A stretch of 64,000 bases of DNA from Panicum virgatum (lineage: Eukaryota; Streptophyta; Magnoliopsida; Poales; Poaceae): the NCBI RefSeq assembly GCF_016808335.1, contig NC_053142.1, forward strand, positions 186,001-250,000, written 5' to 3'. Positions within the stretch are counted from its first letter, which is position 1, and every line of letters begins with the position of its first letter. The notes below the pieces were generated by a model that worked only from the letters and a program-made list of their open reading frames with translations, made no database searches and was not told the origin of the DNA. A program made the translations under genes and the position numbers. Shown one piece after another: positions 42,824 through 52,838 of this stretch.

Positions 42824-45800
42824 ATGAGTCGGCAATGGATGTACATGGCTGACTGGCGTTCAAATGAGTTCATTGATGGCATGCATGAATTCATAGAAGC
42901 GGCCGAGAAACACAAGTATGGCGGTTTCGTTCGTTGTCCATGCAAATTCTGTAAGAATGAGAAGGATTATTCATCATCAAGAACCATCCACAGTCACTTG
43001 TTCAATAGTGGTTTCATGCCGAACTACTATGTTTGGACCAAGCATGGTGAAAGAGGAATTATGCTGGATAATAATGTAGAAGAAGAGGACATGATTCCTG
43101 ACTTTGCAGCCAATTATAATGCCTTTTTCAATGACACTGTAATGGGTGAGCCTGAAGAAGATACTGAAGGATACATTGTAGAATATGATCTTGGTCAGAT
43201 GCTGCGCGAAGCAGAGGAAGGTTGCGAAACAGAAAAGGAATCGAGAGATCTGAAGCGTATGTTGGAGGACTACAGAACATTGTTGCACCCTGATTGCAAA
43301 TAAGACCAAAAGAAGTTGGGTACCACATTAGAATTGTTGCAATGGAAGGCATCAAATGGTTTGTCTGACAAGGGATTCGAGGAGTTGCTGAAACTTATAA
43401 AAAACTTACTCCCTGAGGGTAACACCTTGCCGGCGACAACATACGAGGCAAAAAAAGTTGTTTGTCCTTTAGGATTAGAGGCACAGAAGATACATGCTTG
43501 TCCTAATGACTACATCCTATATCGAGGTGAGTATGAAAATTTGGATTCATGCCCTGTATGCAACGCATGCCGGTATAAGATCCCTCGAGATGATCCAGGC
43601 GACGTTGAGGGGATTCGTGTCAAGAAGAGGGTGCCTGCCAAGGTGATGTGGTATTTCCCTCTAATACCATGTCTGAAATGTTTGTTCATGAACAAAACGA
43701 ATGCTAAATTGATGTGATGACACAAAGAAGAATGTAAGCAAGACAATATGTTGAGACACCCTGCTGATGGGTTGCAGTGGAGAAAAGTGGACAGAACATT
43801 CCCAACATTTGCAAATGATGCGAGGAATATAAGGTTCGGCTTAAGTACGGATGGCATGAATCCTTTCGGTGAGCAGAGCAGTGGCCATAGTACCTGGCCT
43901 GTGACACTCTGTATATACAACCTTCCTCCCTGGTTGTGAATGAAGTGGAAATTCATTATGATGTCGGTGCTTATCCCCGGCCCGAAGCAACCCGGTAACG
44001 ATATAGATGTGTATCTGAAACCACTGATTGAGGATCTTCTATTGTTGTGGAAAGAGGAGGGTGTTCGTATGTGGGATGCGCACGCAGAGGATCATTTTAA
44101 CCTTCGTGCATTGCTTTTCGTAACCACCAACGATTGGCCAGCACTAAGTAACCTCTCCGGACAATCCAATAAGGGTTATAGGGCATGCACCCATTTTTTA
44201 GAAGAAACCGACAGCACGTACCTCAAGCACTGTAGGAAGATCGTCTATATGGGTCATCGTCGATTTGTTCCGATCAAGCACCCATTAAGGAGGAGGCATG
44301 CTCACTACGATGGAAAGGCAGATCATCGTACCAAGTCTAGGCACCGTTGTGGGAAAATGGTGTTTGAAATGGTCAAGGATATAAAAATAGTATTCGGAAA
44401 AGGACCCGGCAGCAGATCAGTGCAGAGTGATGACGGACGTGCACCTATGTGGAAGAAGAAGAGTATTTTTTGGAAGTTACCTTATTGGGAAGTCTTAGAC
44501 GTCCACCACGCAATTGATGTGATGCACCTAACAAAAAATCTTTGTGTGAACCTTCTAGGCTTCCTTGGTGTCTACGATAAGCGAAAGGATACATTGGAAG
44601 CACGGCAAGATCTTCAATGTATGAAACAACGGGCCGCACTATATCCAGAAAAAGGGATAAAGGACGTCATTATCTAGGTCCTGCGTGCTACACTCTTAGT
44701 AAGGAAGAGAAGCAAAGTATGTTCGACTGTTTGAACAGTATCAAGGTCCCATCAGGCTACTCTTCGAATATAAAGAGGCTACTGAACTTGAAAGAGAAGA
44801 AATTCGCACACGTAACGTCCCATGACTGTCACGTGTTGATGACGCAATTGATTCCAGTTGCACTTAGAGGTATTCTAGCAGCTAATGTTTGAGCAACAAT
44901 CATAAAGCTATGCGCCTTTCTCAACACAATTTCTCAGAAGGCAATCGATCCATCGAGTTTAAGCAGGCTACAAGAGGATGTTGTCCAAAGTTTAGTCAGT
45001 TTTGAAATGATATTTCCTCCATCATTCTTCAATATTATGATGCATCTTCTAGTTCACCTGGTCAAAGAGATTGGTATTCTCGGTCCTGTTTTCCTTCATA
45101 ATATGTTCCCTTTTGAACGATACTTTGTAGTCCTAAAGAAATACGTTCGTAACCGGGCTCATCCGGAAGGAAGCATTGCGAAGGGTTACATCACAGAGGA
45201 GGTCATTGAGTTTTGTGTTGACTATGTGGAAGAACTCTGCCCAATTGGGATTCCAGTATCACGTCATGAGGGGCGGCTGATTGGAAAGGGCACGCTTGGA
45301 AGAAAATCAGTAAATGCCACAGATCATTCCACGTTGAGCAAAGCACATCTCACAGTTCTGCAACAATCAGTCTTGGTGGCTCCATACATGGAGGAGCACA
45401 TGCAAATTGTGCGAAGCATATACCCTTTGAAGTCTCAGACATGGATTACAAAACATCATAACGATACATTCGCCACTTGGTTGCATAAGGAAGTGATGGC
45501 CAACGATCAAATTCATGAGCAGCTAACTTGGCTGACCAGGGGTCCGGCAAATTCATTCCTGATGTACCAAGGATATGAAATTAATGATTACACATTTTAT
45601 ACAAGAGCCCAAGATAACAAGAGCACCAATCAAAATAGTGGTGTCCGTATAGATGCCACCGACTCTAGTGGCCAAACGAACTCATATTTTGGTTACATTG
45701 AAGAGATTTGGGAACTCGACTATGGGCCATTGAAGATACCTCTATTTCGTAGACCTCAAAGAGCTTGACTATCGAGATGAGCCAAAGCGCCATATTGTTC

Positions 45801-45973
45801 TGGCAGGAAAAAGGAAAATTGTGGGAGTCGACGATGTCACAGATGAAGAAGAATACAATAAGGTTGAAGATATGACTCCGTTCGCAGTGGAGGTTGACAC
45901 AAGTATTCTTTTAGCCGAAGAGGAGGCTCCGTACGCACGTCATGATCATAATGAAGGGACGATTGTAAAGTGA
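42824..45973 (+). pseudogene. CACTA TnpD-type transposase, copy 2, core retained but with nonsense codons
   Basis: The start is MSRQWMYMADWRSNEF at 42824 after CCCAG. Domains in order: transposase-associated; Tnp core with CPNDYILYRGEYEN, CPVCNACRYK, TDGMNPF, MWDAHAEDHFNLRALLF and the segment missing from copy 1 (about 44218-44869: YLKHCRKIVYMGHRRF, KLPYWEVLDVHHAIDVMHLT); DUF4218 (45007-45360); DUF4216. Stops include TAA at 43301-43303, TGATGA at 43714-43719, TGA near 43937 and TGA near 44890. DUF4216 has two deletions after 45749, the second with GAGA microhomology. Combined with copy 1 it shows the family once encoded a full-length enzyme of the usual CACTA size. Confidence 0.88.
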
Positions 45974-46019
45974 ACCATCGTTAATATTTCCTTGGTTGAA
46001 TTGATTTATTGTAATATTT

Positions 46020-46250
46020 TCTGTGAACATTATCAGATTTCTTATGCAATGAATTGATTTATTGTGCATTTAAATGATTTATTATGCAATTATTTGATTT
46101 ATTATGCAATTAAAATAATTAGTTATGCACCTAAATGATTTATTATGTAGTAATTAAAATTATTGTGCATTTAAATGATTTATTATGCAATTATTTGATT
46201 TATTATGCAATTAAAATAATTAGGTATGCACCTAAATGATTTTTTAGGCA
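46020..46250. repeat. AT-rich tandem repeats 3' of TnpD, copy 2
   Basis: Two units of about 95 bases with 'tgatttattatgcaattatt' and 'aataattagttatgcaccta' follow the transposase stop. Position equals the 60-bp array of copy 1; unit length differs. Confidence 0.7.
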
Positions 46251-46284
46251 ATTATAAGAGAAAAAGAAAGGCGAAAAGAAAAGA

Positions 46285-46645
46285 GAACCATTGGTACCGG
46301 TTGGATACCTTAGCGGCCTATTTGGGTAAAAAAAAGTGGGGCATCGCACGGGAGTCGAACTGTGCCCGCGGAGCCCAAATTACATCGCATTACCATTGGG
46401 ATACTGAAGAATTCCATTCAAATCTGGTCAAAGTAGACAGAAAAGTTAACTTCAAAAGGCCTAAGATATCGGTTCCAGAAGTCCACCCGGTACCATAGAT
46501 GATTTTCATTTCCCACCCGTTGGGGCCTAAGGCACTGGGTGTGCCAAGAACTGGTACCTTAGGCTTGCTAAGGGTACCGGTGGGTCAACAACCGGTACCT
46601 AAGGATTACATAGGTACCGGTTGTGTTTTTTACCCGGTACCATTG
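46285..46645. repeat. Internal block of terminal-type palindromes, CACTA copy 2
   Basis: Modules TTGGTACCGGTTGG, CCACCCGGTACC, AAGGCACTGGGTGTGCC, AGGGTACCGGTGGG / CAACCGGTACCT and AGGTACCGGTTGTG / ACCCGGTACCA lie immediately before the TATA of gene 2 (46654-46660), 4.5 kb from the nearest end. Confidence 0.75.
46333..46415 (-). ncRNA. tRNA-like module (A box, B box, T run) in CACTA copy 2, antisense to the genes
   Basis: On the minus strand TATCCCAATGGTAATG (A-box-like) is followed by AGTTCGACTCCCG (B box), then GATGCCCCAC and T8 (46328-46335). The wording differs greatly from the module at 14605-14692, but position, orientation relative to the genes and order of elements are the same. A full cloverleaf does not form. 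Confidence 0.4.
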
Positions 46646-46653
46646 GTCTGGGG

Positions 46654-47172
46654 TATAAATCCGTCTCCTCTGCTTCTTCCTCCCAATTCTCCACTGCTCA
46701 TCGCCTCCTCCAGTTGACTGCCGCCTCGCGCCCTCGCATCGTCGTGCCGCTACCGCCGCATCGTCGTGCCGCCGCCGCCGCCTCGTCATGCGCTGCCGCC
46801 ACCGCTTCTTCTCTGCGTTCCACCGGCGGCGTCCGCACGCGCCGGTGGCCCTCCTCCGCGCGCACTAGCCCGCACCAACCTGGTCGTCGTGGACGTCGAC
46901 TCCGGCGACCTCCACGCGCCAACCTCGTCGTCGTCGTCGACCTCCTCGACCTCTCCGGTGGTCGAGCCATCCTCGATCGCCATCGCCGGCCCTCCTCGAC
47001 GCCGCGCGCCGACTCGCCTCCTCCACCGCGCCGCCCCTTCAACCTGCAGCACGCCAGCCACCCCACTGCGACGCCGGTGCCCTCTTACACGCCGCGCGCT
47101 GACTCGCCTCCTCCACCGCGCCGCGCCGAGCTGCTCCCCCTCCCCCATGGCGCCGCCGACCTCCCCATCGAC
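46654..47172 (+). other. TATA box and GC-rich first exon (probable 5' UTR) of CACTA gene 2, copy 2
   Basis: TATAAAT at 46654-46660 is followed by a pyrimidine-rich GC block ending in CATCGAC|GTAAGC at 47172/47173. The intron runs to TTTCAG at 48777. No frame is conserved with copy 1, hence untranslated. Confidence 0.55.
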
Positions 47173-48110
47173 GTAAGCAACAATGGCTCCGCTGCCGCCT
47201 CTTGCATTTTCATTTTGTTATTAATAATTATATGTAATGTGTAATTTTTCTGTTTTTTATTTCTATTTCTACTATTTAATTATGTAGTGAATAATTTAGT
47301 ATAATAAAAAAGAATGTATAGAATTGAGTATAATTTAGGTAAAACAATTAGTTTTATTGTTAAGTAGATAGTTAGTTTTATTTAGTTTAAAATTTATTTG
47401 TTTTAGTGATTACTAGATAGTTTAGTTTTATTTAGTTTAAAATTTAATTGTTTTTGTGATAACTAGATAGTATAGTTTTATTTAGTTTAAAATTTAATTG
47501 TTTAGTGATAACTAGATAGTATATAATTTATCTATATTAGTTTCATGTATAATTAGTATAATTAGTTTGTTATGTATATGTATATACTATATAATGTGTA
47601 ATTAGATAGAATTTAAATAATTTATGTATAATTAGTTTGTATTATATATGTATATATGTATATAATATTTAGATGTGTAATTTATTATTTTTTCGTTACA
47701 TGTGTAATTTAGATGTACTTGTATCGCATGTTAATTTATTTATATACATTAGTTAGAGAATTTAGTTAGAGAAGGAAATGGAGAGAATTTAGTTAGAGAG
47801 AATTTAGTTGTTTCATATATAGAAGGAAATGAAGAGAATTTAGAGAGAGAATTTAGTTATTTCTATTATTATGTCTTATGTAGTGTATAATTGTGTCATT
47901 CAAAGATTTTATTTAATCATGTATTTAATGGTTAGAAGACGACGACATGTATTTCACTGTATAATGTAATGACGACGACGATAAGTAATGACGACAACGA
48001 GTAATGACGAGTAATGATGACGAGTAATAATTTTATGTACAATTCTTGATTACATATATTGCATTTGTAATTTAGATTGATTTAAATTAATTCTCGAGCT
48101 CGAACCCGTT
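47173..48110. other. AT-rich part of the gene 2 intron, copy 2
   Basis: Low-complexity AT-rich sequence with repeats of 'tagttttatttagtttaaaa' (47360-47500). No ORF. Confidence 0.6.
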
Positions 48111-48149
48111 CGTATTCGCTCTCTAACACACTCACGCATTCGCCGTCCC

Positions 48150-48700
48150 TCGACTCTCGACTTCGACCCTCGACCCCGACTCTCAACCCCGTCCCTCGAC
48201 CCTCAACCCTAGACCTCGACCCTCAACCCTAGACCTCAACCCTCAACCATAGACCTCGACCCTCAACCCGGTTCCTCGACCCGTTCCACGACACACACAC
48301 TCCCACTAACACACACACACACACATAGAGACACACACACACAGACACACACACGCACTGTCTAATACACTCTAACACACACACACACACTCTCACTAAC
48401 ACACACACACACACATAGACACACACACACACACACACACTCTAACACACACTCTAACACACCCTAACACACTCTAACACATTTATATAAAGTATCGACC
48501 CTCGACCCTTGACACACACACACACTCACTCACACACTTTCTCACACACACTAACTCTCTCTCTCTTTCTCTATCCCACTAACACACAAACACACAGACA
48601 CACACACACACACACTGACTCACACACACACTCACTAACTCTCTCTCTCTCTTTCTCTGTCCCTCTAACATACACACACACTCTCTCTCTCAAACACACA
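48150..48700. repeat. Minisatellite and CA/CT microsatellites in the gene 2 intron, copy 2
   Basis: A CCTCGACCCTCAACCCTAGA-like minisatellite (48150-48290) is followed by long (CA)n-rich (48290-48500), then CA/CT-rich tracts to 48700. These replace the 228-bp LTR-derived array of copy 1. ORFs of Thr-His or Cys-Val repeats here are artefacts. Confidence 0.9.
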
Positions 48701-48782
48701 TATTCGTTCAAAGAATTGAATTCTCCTGCTTCATTTAAGGATGGACACACACTCTAACACATTTTTACGGTTTCAGTTAAGG

Positions 48783-51700
48783 ATGGACCCCTTCGGTGAT
48801 GACGAGGTCGCCAAGCAATACATGTTGGATGCAATAAATGAAGATACGAGGACCAACACCACCCTGCCAATCACTGAAGAAGATGCTCGAACAGCTGATT
48901 TGTTCCTGAATATGTCTGGAGATGCCGATGATGAAGATGATGACTTTGCACCGCCGCCCAATCAATAGCAGCATGTTCCAGTACGAATCTTAAAACTATA
49001 TGCATGGTGACTTCAGTAGATTAGTTTTGCAATTAACATATCTTTTCTGTAATTTAGTCGACCTCCGCATCGACTTTGTTGAGCCAGACAAAAGGGAGAC
49101 GCCGGCCAACCAAGAAAATGGAGGGAAGACAGGTCGTCACAAAAGTGGACGCAGAGGGCTGTCCAAGTACTCCAGAGGCTGCTAGCACAAAATTTGTCAA
49201 CCAATGTGGGGTTATTGTTCGGGCAAGAATTCCGATCACCACAAGACTATGGAAAACGAGCAAACCCGAAGAATAGCAACACGCCATTCCTGCACATTAG
49301 AAGGAAATGCTATGGGCAGAACTCAAGGATATGTTCACTCTTCCCGAAGGAGTTGACCAAGAACTTGTGAAGAAATGTGCCTTGAAAAAGATGGCCCTTG
49401 CCTTTGCAACTTTCAAGAAGAAGTTGTACATCAATTACATCAAGAAGGATAAGGAGCCGAACTGGGATGATCTTCCTCAGGTTAAACCATACTGGGAGGA
49501 GTTCAAACAATACAAACTATCAGAGGAAGCCCAAGAAAAATCCGAACAGGCCAAGGTGAATGCAGCAAATAAGAAGTACAGCCATCACCTTGGGGCTGCC
49601 GGGTACAAGAAGTCAGTTAAAAAATAGCAGAAGATGGAGCAGGACCTTATAGATAGAGGCATCAGGCCAACGACTTGGGATTGGCCGGATAGATCCAAGT
49701 GGTGGTTATTTGCTAATAGCATGACACTAAACCAGTTGGATGGAAGTTTGGTCGTCCCCGAGCATATGCAAGAAGTGTCCCGCGATCTAGTCGCTGCAAT
49801 AGATGAGACCCAATAAGGAACATTCCAGCCTCTAAGGGAGAATGATGAGCTGACAAGGGCATTAAAGAATCCGGAACACCCTGGATGAGCCCACGGCATT
49901 GACGTGGTCCCATGGAAAGTTGCTTGGGCTAGAGATTCCTCTTACAGGTCTCACCAAAAGAGCAAAGCCGAACAGGAAGAGAAACTTCGTGCCATATGAG
50001 AAGAGATGAACAGGAAGGTTGCGTCCTTGGAATCTCAGATGGACGCTAGGGGTCAATGAGGCAGTGCAGCTAGCTCTGAGCCAAAGGGGCACTGCTGGGT
50101 CGCACCCGGATGTTGTTTTAAGCCCGGCCTCTCAGCGACGCAGCAGCTGTGCATCCACGGTGGCGCCCGACGTACAAGCGGAACAACAACCCCAGATTGA
50201 GCCAACAGCGGTAGATAACCAGAGGTATCCAGTGGATGATGTCACCATGCCGACACCGTGCGAGCTTCATGTGCGAGCAAGAAATATATCCATTCATGTC
50301 GCATACGGGTCAACCCTGCCCCTGAATCCTTCTACTACAATTAATTGAAGGTCGATACCCCCTGGCTACACCTCCGTCAGAGTCGAGCAGATAGTTGGAA
50401 ACAATGAGGATCTTGAGCTCGACTTCGTTGGAGGGGATGGAGAGAAGACATTGGGAGACGCACTGCACGGGGTCGTTCTATGGCGCAAGGCCGACATCAA
50501 ACTTACTGCAAGCACAACGGCTCCTGTGCAGACCGATCGCCCATCTCCGCGGCCTCCCTCACCGCCGTCCCCACAACCACCTCCTTCACCACCGTCTCCG
50601 CCGGCGCAAAGGGCCACGAGTACTCCAACTCCTCCTGCCCCAAAAAAAGGAAAGAAAAAGACAGCATCCATCCCAGCGGCTGGACCCTCAAAGAAGAAGC
50701 AGAAAATGGTCGAAAGAAAATTAACCTACGAGAAAACTGCTGAGGAGTTGGAAGAGGAGACTGCTCGATATATAAAAGAACAATTGAAGCCTAAAGTCCC
50801 CTCGCCGAGGGAAAAGGTACCTCTAGAACTAGGGAAAAAGCTTCTCGCAAACCTAGACAACCCACCAAAACCGAAAAGCTTACCCTCGGACTATGACCGT
50901 ACTCTGACAAAGGCACACAAGGTGAAAAATCTGAAAAAAAATGTGGCTAGACCATTGCTCAGCTTGGCACACAACAAAAAGAACTCGAGCCCTTCCGGGT
51001 GCCAGGGTTGCTACTCCTACACCCGACGGACGTACAACTCCAGGCGGGTCTACAGGCCGCGATATTTCTTTCTGAAACTGGATTACCACTAGAGGAAGCA
51101 ACGGGGCAAGTGGAGGTGGAAATCCCTGTCGCTCTTGTTCTTACTCCATTCCAGCATGGAAAACCTTTTGTCACTGAGGAAGAGGAGAAAAGTCTAGGCA
51201 CGCAGATGTTCAATTTGCATAGATGGTACCTGCGAATGTCGAATGACGAAGGGAAAATATTTGAAATCAAGTATCGTGACCATGATTTCTTCCGCGGGGA
51301 GGACTTCTGGGTGTACTTCGAAAATTTATATCACATTTACCATCGACAAGCCCTCAACGCCTCTATCATCACCATTTAGGTTTTGTAGGTATCACTTACC
51401 TCTACATTAATACTTTTTTTTAACAAGAACATAATTATATGTGTGCATTATAAAATTTCTATTGTATCATTTAGACAGGAGACCCAAATAAGCCGAAAAC
51501 ATGAATGGCACCATCAGATCGGCTTCATGTCTCCTTTGCTAGTCAACCAAAAAGTGCTTGGTTCGTTGACTAGGCAAAATTACAAATCCTACATATTCAT
51601 ACCATACAACTTTGGGTAAGCCTTAGTCGACTCAATCCTCTATTATATTACTAAATAAATACTAAGTCGTCTAATGCATGTATGTATATATCCTATCTAT

Positions 51701-52394
51701 ATCTGCAGTTATCATTGGATTTTACTCATACTTTCCGTAGAGACCGGCAATCTAATAGTCTTTGACTTAATGAGAAATCCAAAGTCCGCAATCCAACATA
51801 TACTAGACCCCTTGAACAGGTAAGTTCAGTTTACACAATCAAATATTTTTTCTGTTAATAACAATTCCTGAATATCAACCTTAACTTTGAGCGCAGGGTT
51901 TGGAAAAAATTGTGAAAAATAACAAATGACATGGTCAATGGAGGCCCGAACTGAACGTTAACATGGATTATCCATTATGTTGATTCATAAAGATTTGTCT
52001 AATTAAGTATATAATCCCAAATTATTCTAAATTGAGTAATTTATTTGTTTCTCCATAAGTGTGCGAGACAATGACAAGGAACTGATTGGTGCGGGTACTA
52101 CGTATGCAACTAATTGCACATCATGACTCCATGCGGGAAGGCTACTGATGAAGACACGAGAGTATGTCCAAACCGTTCACTAGTACATTTTCATAATTGT
52201 ACTAACGCACATGATGTTAGTCCTTTTTTCTTAAATGATAGATGTCTCAAATGGGGGATGAATGTTACTCTACTGATCGGATCAACGCCGTGTGCGAGCA
52301 GCTCGCCGGATTCATTATGAACGAGATCTTGGATCCTAGAGGTGAGTTCTACCACGACGGTCACATCCATAGAGGACTTCCAACGAACTCCTGA
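48783..52394 (+). pseudogene. CACTA gene 2: Transposase_24 / DUF8039-like / Ulp1 protease, copy 2, disabled
   Basis: ATG 48783 (MDPFGDDEVAKQYML) follows the TTTCAG acceptor. The intron after CATGTTCCA (48983) and the acceptor TTTAG before TCGACCTCC (49058/49059) match copy 1. Domain order is the same: basic segment, Transposase_24-like (49.3-50.1 kb), DUF8039-like plus Pro-rich linker (50.2-51.0 kb), Ulp1 region (51.0-52.4 kb). The Ulp1 His codon (CAT, 51713-51715) and Cys codon (TGC, 52090-52092) are both present. The exon before the His lacks about 35 bases found in copy 1 (after 51559), and TGA and TAA stops flank the Cys. Other stops: 48966, near 49274 and 49298, 49625 (TGG to TAG) and 49814. 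The final stop is TGA 52392-52394. Confidence 0.75.
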
Positions 52395-52665
52395 GGGGAC
52401 CAGTAGTTGGACTGCAAACATGACTTGTACATTTGTAAATGTTATGCCTTGATGTTTGTAAATTTGTAAATATATTAGTTCATCTAATTAGTTTAATTAT
52501 ATGCTCGCATTTCACTTTTAGTTAGTTTCAAATATTCTCTGAAAATGAACACGAACGACTAATGAATGTATAGTACTGTAGAGCTTGAGTGCGTTTAGCA
52601 ATTATAAAAGAATAAACAGTAATAAATATAACAAACAAAACTGGATTTGGGAAAAGAAAAAGGGA
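52395..52665. other. 3' region of CACTA gene 2, copy 2
   Basis: AT-rich, no ORF, and closely matching 8625-8895 of copy 1 on the opposite strand. Confidence 0.7.
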
Positions 52666-52671
52666 AAAGGT

Positions 52672-52836
52672 CATTTGTACCGGTTGGTCTTTCCAACCGG
52701 TATCAATGGAAGCCTAAGGCACCGGTTGAAAAATCCGGTGTCTTAAGACGAGGCCATTGGTCTCGGTTGGCGGGAACCGGTTGGAAAACCGGTGCCTAAG
52801 GCCTTTTCCAACCGGTTCCCATAGCCTGTTTTCTAG
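52672..52836. repeat. Right subterminal palindromes of CACTA copy 2, terminus clipped
   Basis: TTTGTACCGGTTGG / CCAACCGGTATCAA and AGGCACCGGTTG…CCGGTG modules end in the partial TIR CCTGTTTTCTAG. The last five TIR bases are gone at the duplication junction. Confidence 0.8.
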
Positions 52837-52838
52837 GA

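Larger units (their letters stand above)
41734..52836 (+). mobile_element. CACTA transposon copy 2 (same family as copy 1, opposite orientation), 3' terminus clipped
   Basis: The left TIR CACTACTAGAAAACAG starts at 41734 after TAT. The right end stops in CCTGTTTTCTAG at 52836, lacking the final TAGTG and a TSD, and continues directly into a second copy of the upstream flank. Gene order and orientation are the same as copy 1: TnpD (42824-45973), then gene 2 (46654-52394), each preceded by a palindrome block and TATA. Copy 2 keeps the transposase core deleted in copy 1 but has deletions in DUF4216, a deletion in the Ulp1 exon and many nonsense codons. Confidence 0.92.

Noticed and set aside
48229..48757. 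Cys-Val and Thr-His repeat ORFs
   Set aside because: Pure translation of (CA)n and (CT)n microsatellites.
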